Positions 8,102-18,105 of a stretch of 64,000 nt of DNA are shown one piece after another. The first letter of the stretch is position 1. Every line of letters starts with the position of its first letter. The notes beneath the pieces are model-generated. The model was given only the letters and a program-made list of their open reading frames with translations, was not told where the DNA came from and searched no databases. A program made the position numbers and the translations under genes. The stretch is from UBA1845 sp002338715 (lineage in GTDB: Bacteria > Planctomycetota > Phycisphaerae > UBA1845), in assembly GCA_035344155.1 (NCBI GenBank), contig DAORAL010000031.1, forward strand, positions 1-64,000, given 5' to 3'.

Positions 8102-11100
8102 TTACCGCCGCCGCCCACGCCGCGACGAACGCCTTGAACCTTGTGAGTTATTCTGCTCGATCATGCCTTCAATGACACGCTTAAAATCTTCAGGATCCAT
8201 TTTGTCCGGTGTCAGAATCAACGTCTTCCTTCCGCCAGCCGGCCCCTGCTGCTGAATCTGAGCAACGATCACCTCAGCCAACTCCAATTCCTTGGGGTCA
8301 CCCGCGATCAGCAGCGAGTTGCTCGACGAGATCGGTTCAACCGACAAACTCCCGCTGTTTCGTCCACCGCGTCCACCCCGACGACTGCCACCACCAGCCT
8401 GACCACGCGGCTGCATCGCCGCTGCCAGTGTTGCCTCGAGGGTTGAAGCGATGTCATCCGCCCGAAACGCCGACGAAAGCTGGATCAACTTGACGCGTTC
8501 GCCCTCGGCTTCTTCCGAGTCGAGTTCGTGCGCGAGACGTTCAATCTGGGCAAAGTCGCCCGGGTTGGCCCGCACGATCAGCGAGTTGGTCACGTCGTTG
8601 GCGACGATCACCGGCGTCATCGTTGAACCGCCGCCGCGATTCCGATTTCGCCCGCTGTTGCGGTTGGCGCCCTCGACAAAAATCTGCGACAGCGTCGGTT
8701 CGACTTCGCTGGCGATCGCCCGTTCGAGCTTGATGATCTGCGGGCCCGACTCGGCTTCGGTTTCGACGTCGATCTTTTCAATCAACGATGCCACCCGCGC
8801 CAAACCGTCTTCATCACCCGTCACCACCAGCGAATTGTTTGAACTCACGATGCTGACACGAATGTTGCCAAGCAGTTCTTCGCCACCCCCGCGGCCGCGA
8901 CGACCACCGCCGTTGCCCGGCTTGCGCAGGTAGTCTTCGATAATCGTCTGCATCTCGTCGGCATTGGTGTATTCAAGCGTGAACGTGCGCACCGAACGAT
9001 CGGTGTCATCCGGCAGCACATCAAGCTGCTCGATCACTTTTGTGATTTCCGCAAACTCGTCATCGCTGGCTTTGATCAGAATCGCATCCGAACCGGAAGG
9101 CGCGGTGACGCTGATCGTTTCCTGACCGCGAACGTTGCGGCCGCGATTGACGAAGATGTCCTGAAGTGCCCGCGCCACCTCGCTGGCGTTGGCATATTTG
9201 ATTTGCACAACCTTGACGTCGCGCGACCCGGTGCCTTTTTGATCATAATCCTTCAGGAATGCTTCGATCTCCTGGATGTGCTGCGGAGAACCAGCGACCA
9301 CCACCGCATTCGATCCCCATGCGGGGACGACTTTGATCTGATCGCGAGGACTGGCCCGACGATTGGATCGCCCCTGACCGAACAATTGCGTCAGCGCCTG
9401 CGTCGTCGAACCCGCGTCGGCAAACTCGAGGTTGAACGACTTGACCTGCTGTTCAAACTGCTGCGGAACGTCGAGCGTTTCGATCAATCCCTTGATGTCC
9501 GCCAATTCGGACTCGTTGGCAAAGACCAGAAGCGAGTTCGTTCCCGGATCAGCCACGATCGCAAACCCCTGATCGTCGCGGCGACGGCGACGCGTTCGCT
9601 CCATGATCTGAGACAATTTGCCTGCGAGTTCTTCGGCGTTGGCGTCTTTAAGCCCGATGACGTGGGTGGTGCGCTGCACCGGTGATTCGGTGTCCACGTT
9701 GGTGATCAGCTCAGCCACCTTCAAATGATTCTCTGGTGTTGCGCTGACGACCAGGCTGCTTGTCCCCGAAACATAGTTGACCTTGACTTCGTCCTGAGGT
9801 TTCGCGCCGCGCGGAACCTTGAACGTGTCTTGAATCGCCCGGACGGCTGAGTTGGGTTCAACGTATTCAATCTGATACACCCGAACGACGACTTCGGACT
9901 GCGTGTCAGGCTTCTTGTCGAGTTCCTCGATCAGCGGCACCAACTCATCGTAATCTTTCTGCGTGCAGTAAATAACCAACACGTTTTGTTCATCGTCGGG
10001 AACGACGCTGATGTTGTTATTCGACCCGCGACCGCCTCCTCGGAGCGACCTGTTGATGACGTCGGCAACGTTGGACGCACGGGCTTCCTTGATCTGATAA
10101 ATTTTCTTCACCGGTGCGGAAGGACCGCTGGCGAACTCATCGAGCTTCTTGATGACTTCCGCATCGATCTTATCAAGTTGGCCGGCTGTCCCTCGAACGA
10201 TCACGGTGTTCGTGGACACGTTCGCCTCGGCTCTGGGCGGATCCAAACCGTCGGGCTGGGGACCGCCGTAGAGTCGATTGATCGTCGCCGCGATTTCGCG
10301 GGAATCCGAATCGTTGAGCGCGATGACCTTCGTCTGAATCTCCATCGGCGCCGCGGCTTCCACGTCGATCTCAGCCAGCACGCGCGACACGAACGCAAAC
10401 GTAATCGGTCCGCCCATGACCACCAGCGAATTCGAACGCTGGTCGGCTTCCGCACTGAACGGATCGAGCTTGATGTTCGCCTTGGTGGCTCGAAGCTGCT
10501 GGAGCAACTTGTTCACCATGGTGTTCATCTGATTCAGCACCTGCGGGGCGTTGGCGTACTTGAGTTTGAACACTTTGATATCAAGTCCGGTCTGCGGCAC
10601 ATCGATCTCAGCCACCCGCCCTTGAATTTCGGCGTGGAGACTTTCGGGAGCGCGGACGAAGATCTTGCTGCTGGCTGAATCGGCGATGAATTCGATCTGG
10701 GCATTGGCGCTCTTGGAACGTCCCTTGCCCTTTCCGACGCCATAGATCGCTTCGAGTGTCGCGGCGATTGCTTCCGCATCACCGTTGAGAACGTCGATGG
10801 TCAGCAGGTTGCCGATGTCCTGCTTGACGTCGAGCTTGGCGATCGCCTCGTCAATCTTTTCGAACGCACTGACCTTGGCGCGAACATACACGGTGTTGTT
10901 GGCCACGTCGGCTTTGAAAATCGCTTCGACGTTGTCGGGGTGATATTCGCTGAGGTTACCGCTTCCGGAATCGTAGAGTTGATCGAGCAACGTCACCACC
11001 GATTCGGCATCGGCATGGGCCAATCGATATTCCCTCGTCTCGATGTGCTCGGGGGCTTGCTCTTCGATCTTCTGGATGATCTCCTCAGCCACCTCAAGAA

Positions 11101-14100
11101 TGCGCTTCGGGGCCCGAACCATGATCGTGTTGGTCACGTCGTTGCTGGCGATGGTGATCGTCTCGGTCGAACTGATCATCCCGCCGTCAGCCCCAACCAA
11201 GGCTGAAAGGGCCATCGCTTCGCGCATCTGGTCAGCCGCAGCCGCCGCGGCTGCATTGTTGTTGTTTTGATTGCGACCACGCGGCTGACGGGTGTTCGGG
11301 CGGCGCGATTGCTGTTGTTGGTCCAAACCGAAAATCTGCTTGAGCTGCGTTTCGACATCTGACGCGAGCTGGTTGGTGATCTTGAAAAACTTGTAACCGC
11401 TGTCGGAATCGCCCTTGCGATCGATCGTCGCGACCAACTCCTCGATGGCCGGATAAAGCTCGGTCGGGGCTTTGATGATGATCGCATTCAGCGCCGGATA
11501 CGGGAACACGCTGATTCCCCCCGGCGTCGTCCCCTTTTCGCCATCCTCGTCCTCTTCGTCCTCACCTTCTTTTCCGCGGCGACGCTCATCCTTGCCGTCG
11601 CTCTCACCGCCGCCGGCGTCGTTCTGCTTTGCCAGTTCCTTCATTTGCTTATTCATCGCCGCCTGCATATTGGCGAGTTGCTTGTTCATCTGGGCGGCTT
11701 GGTTGCGCGGATTGGCTCGGGCAGCCGCTGCCGCCTGAGCTGCCGACCGATTGCTCGCGTTGAACATCGACTCCAGGACCTGCGCCGCGACGTTTGGGTC
11801 AACGTGCTGCAACTGCCACACGCGGATGTCCGGAAGCTGCGGAAGCTTTTCGATGTCCTTCTCGATCTGCTCAATCGCGTACTTCACTTCGCTCACATCC
11901 TTGGGGGCACCTTCGATGCGGATCGAATTGGTAACCTCGTCGACGATGATCCGAACCTTCGGACGCGTGGACTCGGTCTTGGAATCGTCAGCCTCACCGT
12001 CGTCCGACTTGGACGCCCGCTCGTCCTCCATCACGCTCTTGAGGGCGTCGTCAGGGTCAGCCGCTGGTTCGTCTTCGTTGGGCGCAGTCTGCCCGAAGGC
12101 GCTCGTCTGCAACGCTTCGAGACCCGCGAAAATCGACGATGGCAACACACATCGACTGTCGTCGCTTTCCGGTTTGAGGACCTTAAGCCGCGAGCCTTGT
12201 TTGTCACTGCTCAAACCCTCAACTTCAATGTCCATGTCGCCAAGTTGCTCAAGCAGAAGCGCGGTGACCACGCTGACCGGCTTGCCTTTGATGGAAGCCA
12301 CCGAATGCTTGATTTCGCCTTCCTTACCTGGAATGTCCACGAAGTCCGCGATCAGCTTCTTGATACGCGGAAGGTCCTCGTCCATGTTCCGGCTCTTGAT
12401 GACGAGCATCTGTGACAACGGAATGTAATCAACCTTCGGGGCGTTCTTGCTCCAAAGCGCATCGATCAACTCTTCCAGCGTGTACGTGGCATCAAACGGA
12501 TCGACATGCTTGAGTTCAACCAACTCGCTGGGCATTTCCTCAACGACATCGACTTCGCCCGATTCATACACATCAAAGAGCGCGTCAATCTTCGCCAGAT
12601 CCTGCGGCGAAGCCCACACGATCATCACATTGGCGAAGTAGTTGGTCACCAGACTGATGTTGCCACCACGCCGCGGGCCTCCGAAACTGATGTCGTCCCA
12701 CATGGAGTCTTCGCTGGACTTCTTCGCTTTCGCCGAACCCGAATCAATTACCGTCATGATCTCGTCCGCGAACTCCTCGACGTCCTTGGTGGTCAGCTTG
12801 TAGATCTTCATCTGAAGACCCATGCTCGCATCGTCGTCGAGCTTGCGAATCCACGCTTCAACTCTGTCGACCTCGTCGCTGGGGCCTTTTACGACCAGAG
12901 CGTCGCCACCCGGGGCAGCCACCACTGTCACCACACCGGTTGTTTTCAACACGGTTTTCGATTTGTTACCGCCACGCTTCGCGTCCTTGCCGCCTTTCGT
13001 CTGCGTGATCGCACCAGGAGCCGGCGATCCGGTCAGCATCGCGTTGATCGCCAACGCCATTTCATCTGCCGGCGACTTGATCAGCGGAACGCGGCGCACA
13101 ACATCATCGTTGCACTGACCTTTCTGCACTTCCGTGATCAGCGTCTTGAGATCGTCAATCAACAAACGCGGACCCGCATACACAATGCGATTGGCAGCCG
13201 GGTCAGCCGTCAGTGAAATATCCGCGTCCTTTTCCGTCGTTTCGGGCAGTTCACCACTGAGGATGTACGACTTCTTGCGCAGTTCGATGATCGGCGCGAC
13301 CACGTCGACGATCACCGTCGGGTCGCACTGATCGACTTCAATAAACTCGACCGCGAAATTCGGACCTTCCACGTCGGGACGCAGCATTTCAATCGCGTCT
13401 TCGATTTCGTCGAACATGTCCACGGGGGCTGAGATGAAAATCTTGCGCGTCGCGGGCTGGGGGACAAACATGATTTCAGAGTCCCCGCGCGATGCCACCT
13501 TGGTCACCGGCTTGGTGCTGCGACGCCGCTTGTCGGTCGGTTTCGCAGGACTCAGCGAACTGACGATGCGGCTATTCTTCGGGAAAAACTGCGAAAGCGT
13601 CTGCGACAATTCCACGACGTTGGTACCGGGCTCAAAATCGTACGCCCGAATCGCCGTCTCATCCGGATTGGTGTCGAGTTCCTTGATCAACTCCTCAATC
13701 ATCACCATCTTCTGCGGTGGGGCTGTGACGTAGAGGCGATTGCCAAAGTCAACAAACTGAACCGAAGACGTCGAAGCCGGGGCGGTGGTCTTTGGCTTTC
13801 GCTTACCGCGGGTCTTCGGCGCCGGAGCCGAAATACTCCCCGTGTCCACCATCGCCTCCAGCATCGGAATGAGTTCGTCAGCCGCGACAAACTCCAGCGT
13901 AAATGTCTTGCGAATCAATGCACCGACTTTGACCGGATCAACATCGACTGCGGCCAGGATGTGCTTCATGATCGCCAACTGCGTATCCGACGCGTCGAAC
14001 ACCATGATCCCCTGGGGCGACTCAAGAAACGATGGCGCTCCACCGCCCTGCGTACCGTCAAACTTCGATTCCAAAATACTGATCGCATCCGACGTATTGA

Positions 14101-16435
14101 GATAGTTCAGCGTGATCACGTCGTATTCGGTCTGAACGTTGAGCTCGTTATCAAGCTTGACGATCATCGGCCGATACTTCTCATCCCACTCGCTCTGGTT
14201 GCAGAACACATAAAGCGTGTTGGATGCGTCGTCGGCTTGGAAGCGATTGGTCTTGGTTGTCGCACGCCTGCGGGTGCGTCGTTTGCTGCCTTTTGCCGCG
14301 GTCGAAGCCGCGGTGGGCGATTCACTATCCCACTGCGTCAGGATGGCGATCAACGACGACGGCGTCGTATTCTGAAGCCGATAGCTGAAGACGTCATCCG
14401 CCTCGTCTTCCGACTCGACATCGAGTTGGGCGATCAGGTCGCGGGCTTTGGCCACCGACTCTTCCTTGCCGATCAACACGATCGACTCGCCTTCGTTGTC
14501 AACCGTGCAGGTCACACCATCTTCCTGCTGGCTGCTGAAGATCTCATTGATGAGCGCCACGAACTCCACGGGGTCGCGGTGCTCGACGTCGACGAATTCC
14601 GTCACCGTCGCGTCGGGCACGTCAAATCGCTCGATCAGCGCGCGGGCTTCTTCGATCTTCTCGTCGGTGCCCTTCATGATGATGCTGTTCATCGCCGGCC
14701 AATCGATCATGGTCAACTCATCGAGTGATGCGGTCGAACCGGTGGCAGCACGTCGCGGACGAGGCTTCTTCTTCGCCCCGCGCGTGGACTTCTTCTTGTT
14801 GTTGGGATTGGGCGTGGTGCTGACATCGGTCGAAAGCATCGTCTGCACCATCGTCAACACATCCGCCGACTTGCCGTACTTGACTTCCACGATGACCGGT
14901 GCGTAATCGGGTTCGTTAGGGTCAACGTCCACGAATGGCAGAACTTTTTTGACCTCTTCGATCTTCTTGGGCATCGCATACAAAAGCAGCGTGCTCATGT
15001 CGTCATTGGGGATCGCGACGATTCCCCGCGCTTCGGCTTCAGCCACACTGGCCTGGTTTCCACGGCGTTTCCTTGCAGGTGCGCCCTTGGGTTCATCGAA
15101 TCCATCCACAAGAAGCCGCAATGATTCCACCGCTTCCGACGGCAGAATGTGTTCAATCTTTAGAATACGGATTTCGCGCGGGTCGGGTACTTCAGGCGTG
15201 ATTCGGTCAATGAGCTGCAGGTACTTATTGATATCGCGCACCAACCCGAAAATGTTCATTTGGTTCTTGTCGGGAACCTGCGCAATGCGAACATAGTCGG
15301 GCATGAAGTCGCGCAATGGTTCCAATTCCGCGACGGAACCGGTCTCGGGCGTATAGACCAACATCGCCATCTCGTTGTCGCCTAGACCGCTTGCGCGATA
15401 TTCCTCCACTGTCGGGAAAATTCGCTCCAACGGGAGGGGCCGTACGCCATAATTGACCGGAATCAACTGCAACACCGGCGACGATCCGGTTTTGTCCAGA
15501 TAAATCCAATACATGTCGTCGGGGTGACGAAACAGCAACATGCTGATTCGACCCATCGCCGTCTTGAAATCCATCTTTTCAGAACTGACAAACTTGATGT
15601 CACCAGCCGGCGCTTCCCCCACAATCGGCAGACCGGACATGCGCGAGAACGACTCCATCAGGTCGGCGTAAGTTCCGTCGATGCTGAATTGGTACGTGCG
15701 CTGATCGTACGGTTTGAGATAGTTTTCGGCGTCAACGTTGAGTTCAGGCCTCAACTCAACACCAGTCTTTGAGGGCTTGTTTTTAGCGGCATCGCGCCCG
15801 CGCGACGAATTTGCTCGGCCATGCCTGCGCCCTGAAGTCCTGGGCTTCTTGGTTTCAGCCTTATCGTCATCGTCCTTCTTGTCGTTGCTGCTGCCCCGCC
15901 GGGATGTCGGTGTGCGGCGCGACGAATGCCTCGAACTAGAGGGGTTTCTGCTTTCGACCGCATCTTTGGGATCTTTGTTTTTGTCGACTTCAGGCTTTGG
16001 CGTGCGAGGCGCAGGAGTGACACGACGGGCTTGCTGAGGTGTCTCCTTCTTGGGCTCCTTCGCGGCGGGGGTCGGCTGCTCTTTGAAGCCCGAAAGTGCT
16101 TCTAGGGCCTTCGCCCTTTTTTCGTCTTCCCGACCCTCGCGCTCCATCGCCTTTTCCCACTCGACCCATAGCTCATCGAGCTCGCGAATCTGCGCCTCGG
16201 TCACTTCCTGGTCAGCGAGTTTCTGAATCTTGGCGAGGATTTCATCTGAAGTCTCGTCACCGGCGGCCAGAGTGCCACGTGGTGACGCCCAGAGTCCGCC
16301 AACGACGATCAACACGCAACACATTTTGCGCAACGCGAAACGCAGCGCCACGGTCGAGCGCCAAGATGCGCGCCCTGCTTGGGCCGAGGATGTGTCGCGA
16401 GAAATGTAATTTGATCGGTTACTTTGGATTAGCAT
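8102..16435 (-). CDS. 2777-residue secretin N-domain repeat protein lacking a pore domain
   Basis: The longest gene in the window. A long N-terminal region ends in a hydrophobic signal-like stretch (KMCCVLIVVGGLWASPRGTLAA, residues about 38-58). A charged Lys/Ser/Arg-rich linker runs to about 220, then an N0-like part, then about 26 tandem N1-type units of 90-110 residues (for example VTNTIMVRAP..ILEVAEEII...I), some split by low-complexity inserts. The C-terminus is Arg-rich (RRSSRRGRRR). I find no secretin pore motif (no VPVLGD..GNLF). It sits 15 bases after the GspM-like gene and 169 bases before gspD. A periplasmic scaffold or extension of the secretin channel is a reasonable inference; no experiment is implied. 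The exact start is uncertain. Confidence 0.9.
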   Translation of the reverse strand: MLIQSNRSNYISRDTSSAQAGRASWRSTVALRFALRKMCCVLIVVGGLWASPRGTLAAGDETSDEILAKIQKLADQEVTEAQIRELDELWVEWEKAMEREGREDEKRAKALEALSGFKEQPTPAAKEPKKETPQQARRVTPAPRTPKPEVDKNKDPKDAVESRNPSSSRHSSRRTPTSRRGSSNDKKDDDDKAETKKPRTSGRRHGRANSSRGRDAAKNKPSKTGVELRPELNVDAENYLKPYDQRTYQFSIDGTYADLMESFSRMSGLPIVGEAPAGDIKFVSSEKMDFKTAMGRISMLLFRHPDDMYWIYLDKTGSSPVLQLIPVNYGVRPLPLERIFPTVEEYRASGLGDNEMAMLVYTPETGSVAELEPLRDFMPDYVRIAQVPDKNQMNIFGLVRDINKYLQLIDRITPEVPDPREIRILKIEHILPSEAVESLRLLVDGFDEPKGAPARKRRGNQASVAEAEARGIVAIPNDDMSTLLLYAMPKKIEEVKKVLPFVDVDPNEPDYAPVIVEVKYGKSADVLTMVQTMLSTDVSTTPNPNNKKKSTRGAKKKPRPRRAATGSTASLDELTMIDWPAMNSIIMKGTDEKIEEARALIERFDVPDATVTEFVDVEHRDPVEFVALINEIFSSQQEDGVTCTVDNEGESIVLIGKEESVAKARDLIAQLDVESEDEADDVFSYRLQNTTPSSLIAILTQWDSESPTAASTAAKGSKRRTRRRATTKTNRFQADDASNTLYVFCNQSEWDEKYRPMIVKLDNELNVQTEYDVITLNYLNTSDAISILESKFDGTQGGGAPSFLESPQGIMVFDASDTQLAIMKHILAAVDVDPVKVGALIRKTFTLEFVAADELIPMLEAMVDTGSISAPAPKTRGKRKPKTTAPASTSSVQFVDFGNRLYVTAPPQKMVMIEELIKELDTNPDETAIRAYDFEPGTNVVELSQTLSQFFPKNSRIVSSLSPAKPTDKRRRSTKPVTKVASRGDSEIMFVPQPATRKIFISAPVDMFDEIEDAIEMLRPDVEGPNFAVEFIEVDQCDPTVIVDVVAPIIELRKKSYILSGELPETTEKDADISLTADPAANRIVYAGPRLLIDDLKTLITEVQKGQCNDDVVRRVPLIKSPADEMALAINAMLTGSPAPGAITQTKGGKDAKRGGNKSKTVLKTTGVVTVVAAPGGDALVVKGPSDEVDRVEAWIRKLDDDASMGLQMKIYKLTTKDVEEFADEIMTVIDSGSAKAKKSSEDSMWDDISFGGPRRGGNISLVTNYFANVMIVWASPQDLAKIDALFDVYESGEVDVVEEMPSELVELKHVDPFDATYTLEELIDALWSKNAPKVDYIPLSQMLVIKSRNMDEDLPRIKKLIADFVDIPGKEGEIKHSVASIKGKPVSVVTALLLEQLGDMDIEVEGLSSDKQGSRLKVLKPESDDSRCVLPSSIFAGLEALQTSAFGQTAPNEDEPAADPDDALKSVMEDERASKSDDGEADDSKTESTRPKVRIIVDEVTNSIRIEGAPKDVSEVKYAIEQIEKDIEKLPQLPDIRVWQLQHVDPNVAAQVLESMFNASNRSAAQAAAAARANPRNQAAQMNKQLANMQAAMNKQMKELAKQNDAGGGESDGKDERRRGKEGEDEEDEDGEKGTTPGGISVFPYPALNAIIIKAPTELYPAIEELVATIDRKGDSDSGYKFFKITNQLASDVETQLKQIFGLDQQQQSRRPNTRQPRGRNQNNNNAAAAAAADQMREAMALSALVGADGGMISSTETITIASNDVTNTIMVRAPKRILEVAEEIIQKIEEQAPEHIETREYRLAHADAESVVTLLDQLYDSGSGNLSEYHPDNVEAIFKADVANNTVYVRAKVSAFEKIDEAIAKLDVKQDIGNLLTIDVLNGDAEAIAATLEAIYGVGKGKGRSKSANAQIEFIADSASSKIFVRAPESLHAEIQGRVAEIDVPQTGLDIKVFKLKYANAPQVLNQMNTMVNKLLQQLRATKANIKLDPFSAEADQRSNSLVVMGGPITFAFVSRVLAEIDVEAAAPMEIQTKVIALNDSDSREIAATINRLYGGPQPDGLDPPRAEANVSTNTVIVRGTAGQLDKIDAEVIKKLDEFASGPSAPVKKIYQIKEARASNVADVINRSLRGGGRGSNNNISVVPDDEQNVLVIYCTQKDYDELVPLIEELDKKPDTQSEVVVRVYQIEYVEPNSAVRAIQDTFKVPRGAKPQDEVKVNYVSGTSSLVVSATPENHLKVAELITNVDTESPVQRTTHVIGLKDANAEELAGKLSQIMERTRRRRRDDQGFAIVADPGTNSLLVFANESELADIKGLIETLDVPQQFEQQVKSFNLEFADAGSTTQALTQLFGQGRSNRRASPRDQIKVVPAWGSNAVVVAGSPQHIQEIEAFLKDYDQKGTGSRDVKVVQIKYANASEVARALQDIFVNRGRNVRGQETISVTAPSGSDAILIKASDDEFAEITKVIEQLDVLPDDTDRSVRTFTLEYTNADEMQTIIEDYLRKPGNGGGRRGRGGGEELLGNIRVSIVSSNNSLVVTGDEDGLARVASLIEKIDVETEAESGPQIIKLERAIASEVEPTLSQIFVEGANRNSGRNRNRGGGSTMTPVIVANDVTNSLIVRANPGDFAQIERLAHELDSEEAEGERVKLIQLSSAFRADDIASTLEATLAAAMQPRGQAGGGSRRGGRGGRNSGSLSVEPISSSNSLLIAGDPKELELAEVIVAQIQQQGPAGGRKTLILTPDKMDPEDFKRVIEGMIEQNNSQGSRRSSRRGRRR

Positions 16436-16450
16436 CGCATTGATCCCATG

Positions 16451-18046
16451 TCATTTTTGCGAGTCAGTTTGTTTGTTTTTATCTTCCCCGTCGCGATCCG
16501 CTTTCCGGACTGTCGAGTTCGAGCCGGGTTGAACAACGTTGGTCTCGTTCGAACGGTCCATCGATCTGCGCGAAGGCGCGGGGCTTTGTTTGGGGGTGCT
16601 TCTTGATCGAAATGATCGCGGCGCCCGTCGACGCCCCCTGATATCTTCCGATCCATTCGTGCCGGCATTGGGTATTACCCTCCCGGGCGATGTCGGCTGC
16701 ATATTGCCCGGGGATTCTTGCGATAAACCTGTCGATGTCGTGTCTGGATCGACAGTATCTTTGGGCTCGACTGCGGCGCCGTTGCTTCCCGCATCAGCCC
16801 CCTCGTAGTTGAGCCCCATCGCCTTCAAAATCGATTTCGCGTGGGCGATGCCGTTGGACGTTGCTTCCTCACTGCCGTCGTCAGCATCCGTCGGCGGACC
16901 GACAAATTCGCCGTCAGCCTCATCGCCTTCCTCTCCACCGTCCTCATCAGCCAGCCCCATCGCCCGGCGCTTGGCGGCTTGTGCTTCCTTTTCGGCGTCC
17001 TCAATTGCAATCCGCCGATCCTCGGCTTTGAAGTATTGCAACATCGCCACCTGAATCTCGGGCCAATCGTCGGCATCTTCGAGCGGGATCCGATCTGAAA
17101 GGAATTCGCCCAACGGATACACGTAGTAACCGTAGTCCGCTTTGAAATTCACCACGCCGCCGGCTGACAGGAGAATCAACGTCCCGCCATCAAGGTCTTC
17201 ACCAGCGGCGACGTACATCGTCGACTCGTCCGCAATATTGCCAAGCCGGACCTCATCAACGCCATAGCTCCCGACAAATCGCAAGACCCATTCCGACGCA
17301 TCCTCCCATTCCGGTGGACCAGCCGGCGGTGGAGGTGGCGAGGGCGTACGATCGACGGGCGGAGGGGGCGTCTGGGGTCTGGGCGGAGGCGTCGGCTTCT
17401 CGTACGGCGTAAACGGTTTCCAATTCGTCAACCGCGCCAGTTGCTTGTTGGTGAACTTGGTGATGAAGTCGGGCTGCTTGCCAATCTTCAAATCCAGCAG
17501 CTTTTCATCGGGCAGCACAAGCACTTCAATCTCACCGGTCAGCTTCACCTCGTCATGCCCCGAGCGCTGACGGGCTGACGTTGGTTCCAACTTCAGCGAA
17601 TTGAACCGAGCGATGTATGGAATGCCATAAAACCGTTTGATGAAATCGATGCTCTGCCGGAACGAACCGATCGCCGACATCGAAATCTGGATTGTGTAGA
17701 CTTTTGAACGCTTCTCAATCGCCCGTGGCTCTTTCGGCGTGATCAGTGCTTCGCGCAATTTGGCGTCGCGCACCAGGCCGTTGATGCATTCATAGAGATC
17801 GTCACGGGCGTCGTCGGGGTTGGTGGTTTTCGTACGCTCAACGTAGCTGATGTACTTGTCGCGAAGCGCCGTCTCAAGCTCGTCGTGCTGCCCGGCGATG
17901 TCGTCCAGTTCGTTTTGCGCACGACGAATCAGATCGTCGGTGTTGAACAACGGATCGATGAATACCGGCTTGGCGTATTTGGCCCCAAAGCCAACGACGG
18001 CAACCGATATCATGGCGATCAGCAATCGTTTTTCGCGCTGGTTCAT
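16451..18046 (-). CDS. GspM/PilO-like inner-membrane assembly protein
   Basis: A 531-residue protein. One N-terminal membrane helix (residues about 8-25, LLIAMISVAVVGFGAKYA) is followed by a coiled-coil-like segment (RRAQNELDDIAGQHDELETALRDKY). Next comes a region like the PilO/GspM ferredoxin fold (VYTIQISMSAIGSFRQSIDFI). Typical PilO/GspM has about 160-210 residues. Here a Pro-rich linker (PTPPPRPQTPPPPVDRTP, around residue 220), a second domain and an acidic, Ser/Arg-rich tail are added. It follows the PilM/PilN-like gene by 59 bases, the order expected for GspL-GspM or PilN-PilO. The assignment comes from topology plus position. Confidence 0.75.
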   Translation of the reverse strand: MNQREKRLLIAMISVAVVGFGAKYAKPVFIDPLFNTDDLIRRAQNELDDIAGQHDELETALRDKYISYVERTKTTNPDDARDDLYECINGLVRDAKLREALITPKEPRAIEKRSKVYTIQISMSAIGSFRQSIDFIKRFYGIPYIARFNSLKLEPTSARQRSGHDEVKLTGEIEVLVLPDEKLLDLKIGKQPDFITKFTNKQLARLTNWKPFTPYEKPTPPPRPQTPPPPVDRTPSPPPPPAGPPEWEDASEWVLRFVGSYGVDEVRLGNIADESTMYVAAGEDLDGGTLILLSAGGVVNFKADYGYYVYPLGEFLSDRIPLEDADDWPEIQVAMLQYFKAEDRRIAIEDAEKEAQAAKRRAMGLADEDGGEEGDEADGEFVGPPTDADDGSEEATSNGIAHAKSILKAMGLNYEGADAGSNGAAVEPKDTVDPDTTSTGLSQESPGNMQPTSPGRVIPNAGTNGSEDIRGRRRAPRSFRSRSTPKQSPAPSRRSMDRSNETNVVQPGSNSTVRKADRDGEDKNKQTDSQK

Positions 18047-18105
18047 AAGTCCTCAAACTCTACGGGAAGCAACCACAACCGCCGCTTCTGAAAAAATCCA
18101 CAAGA

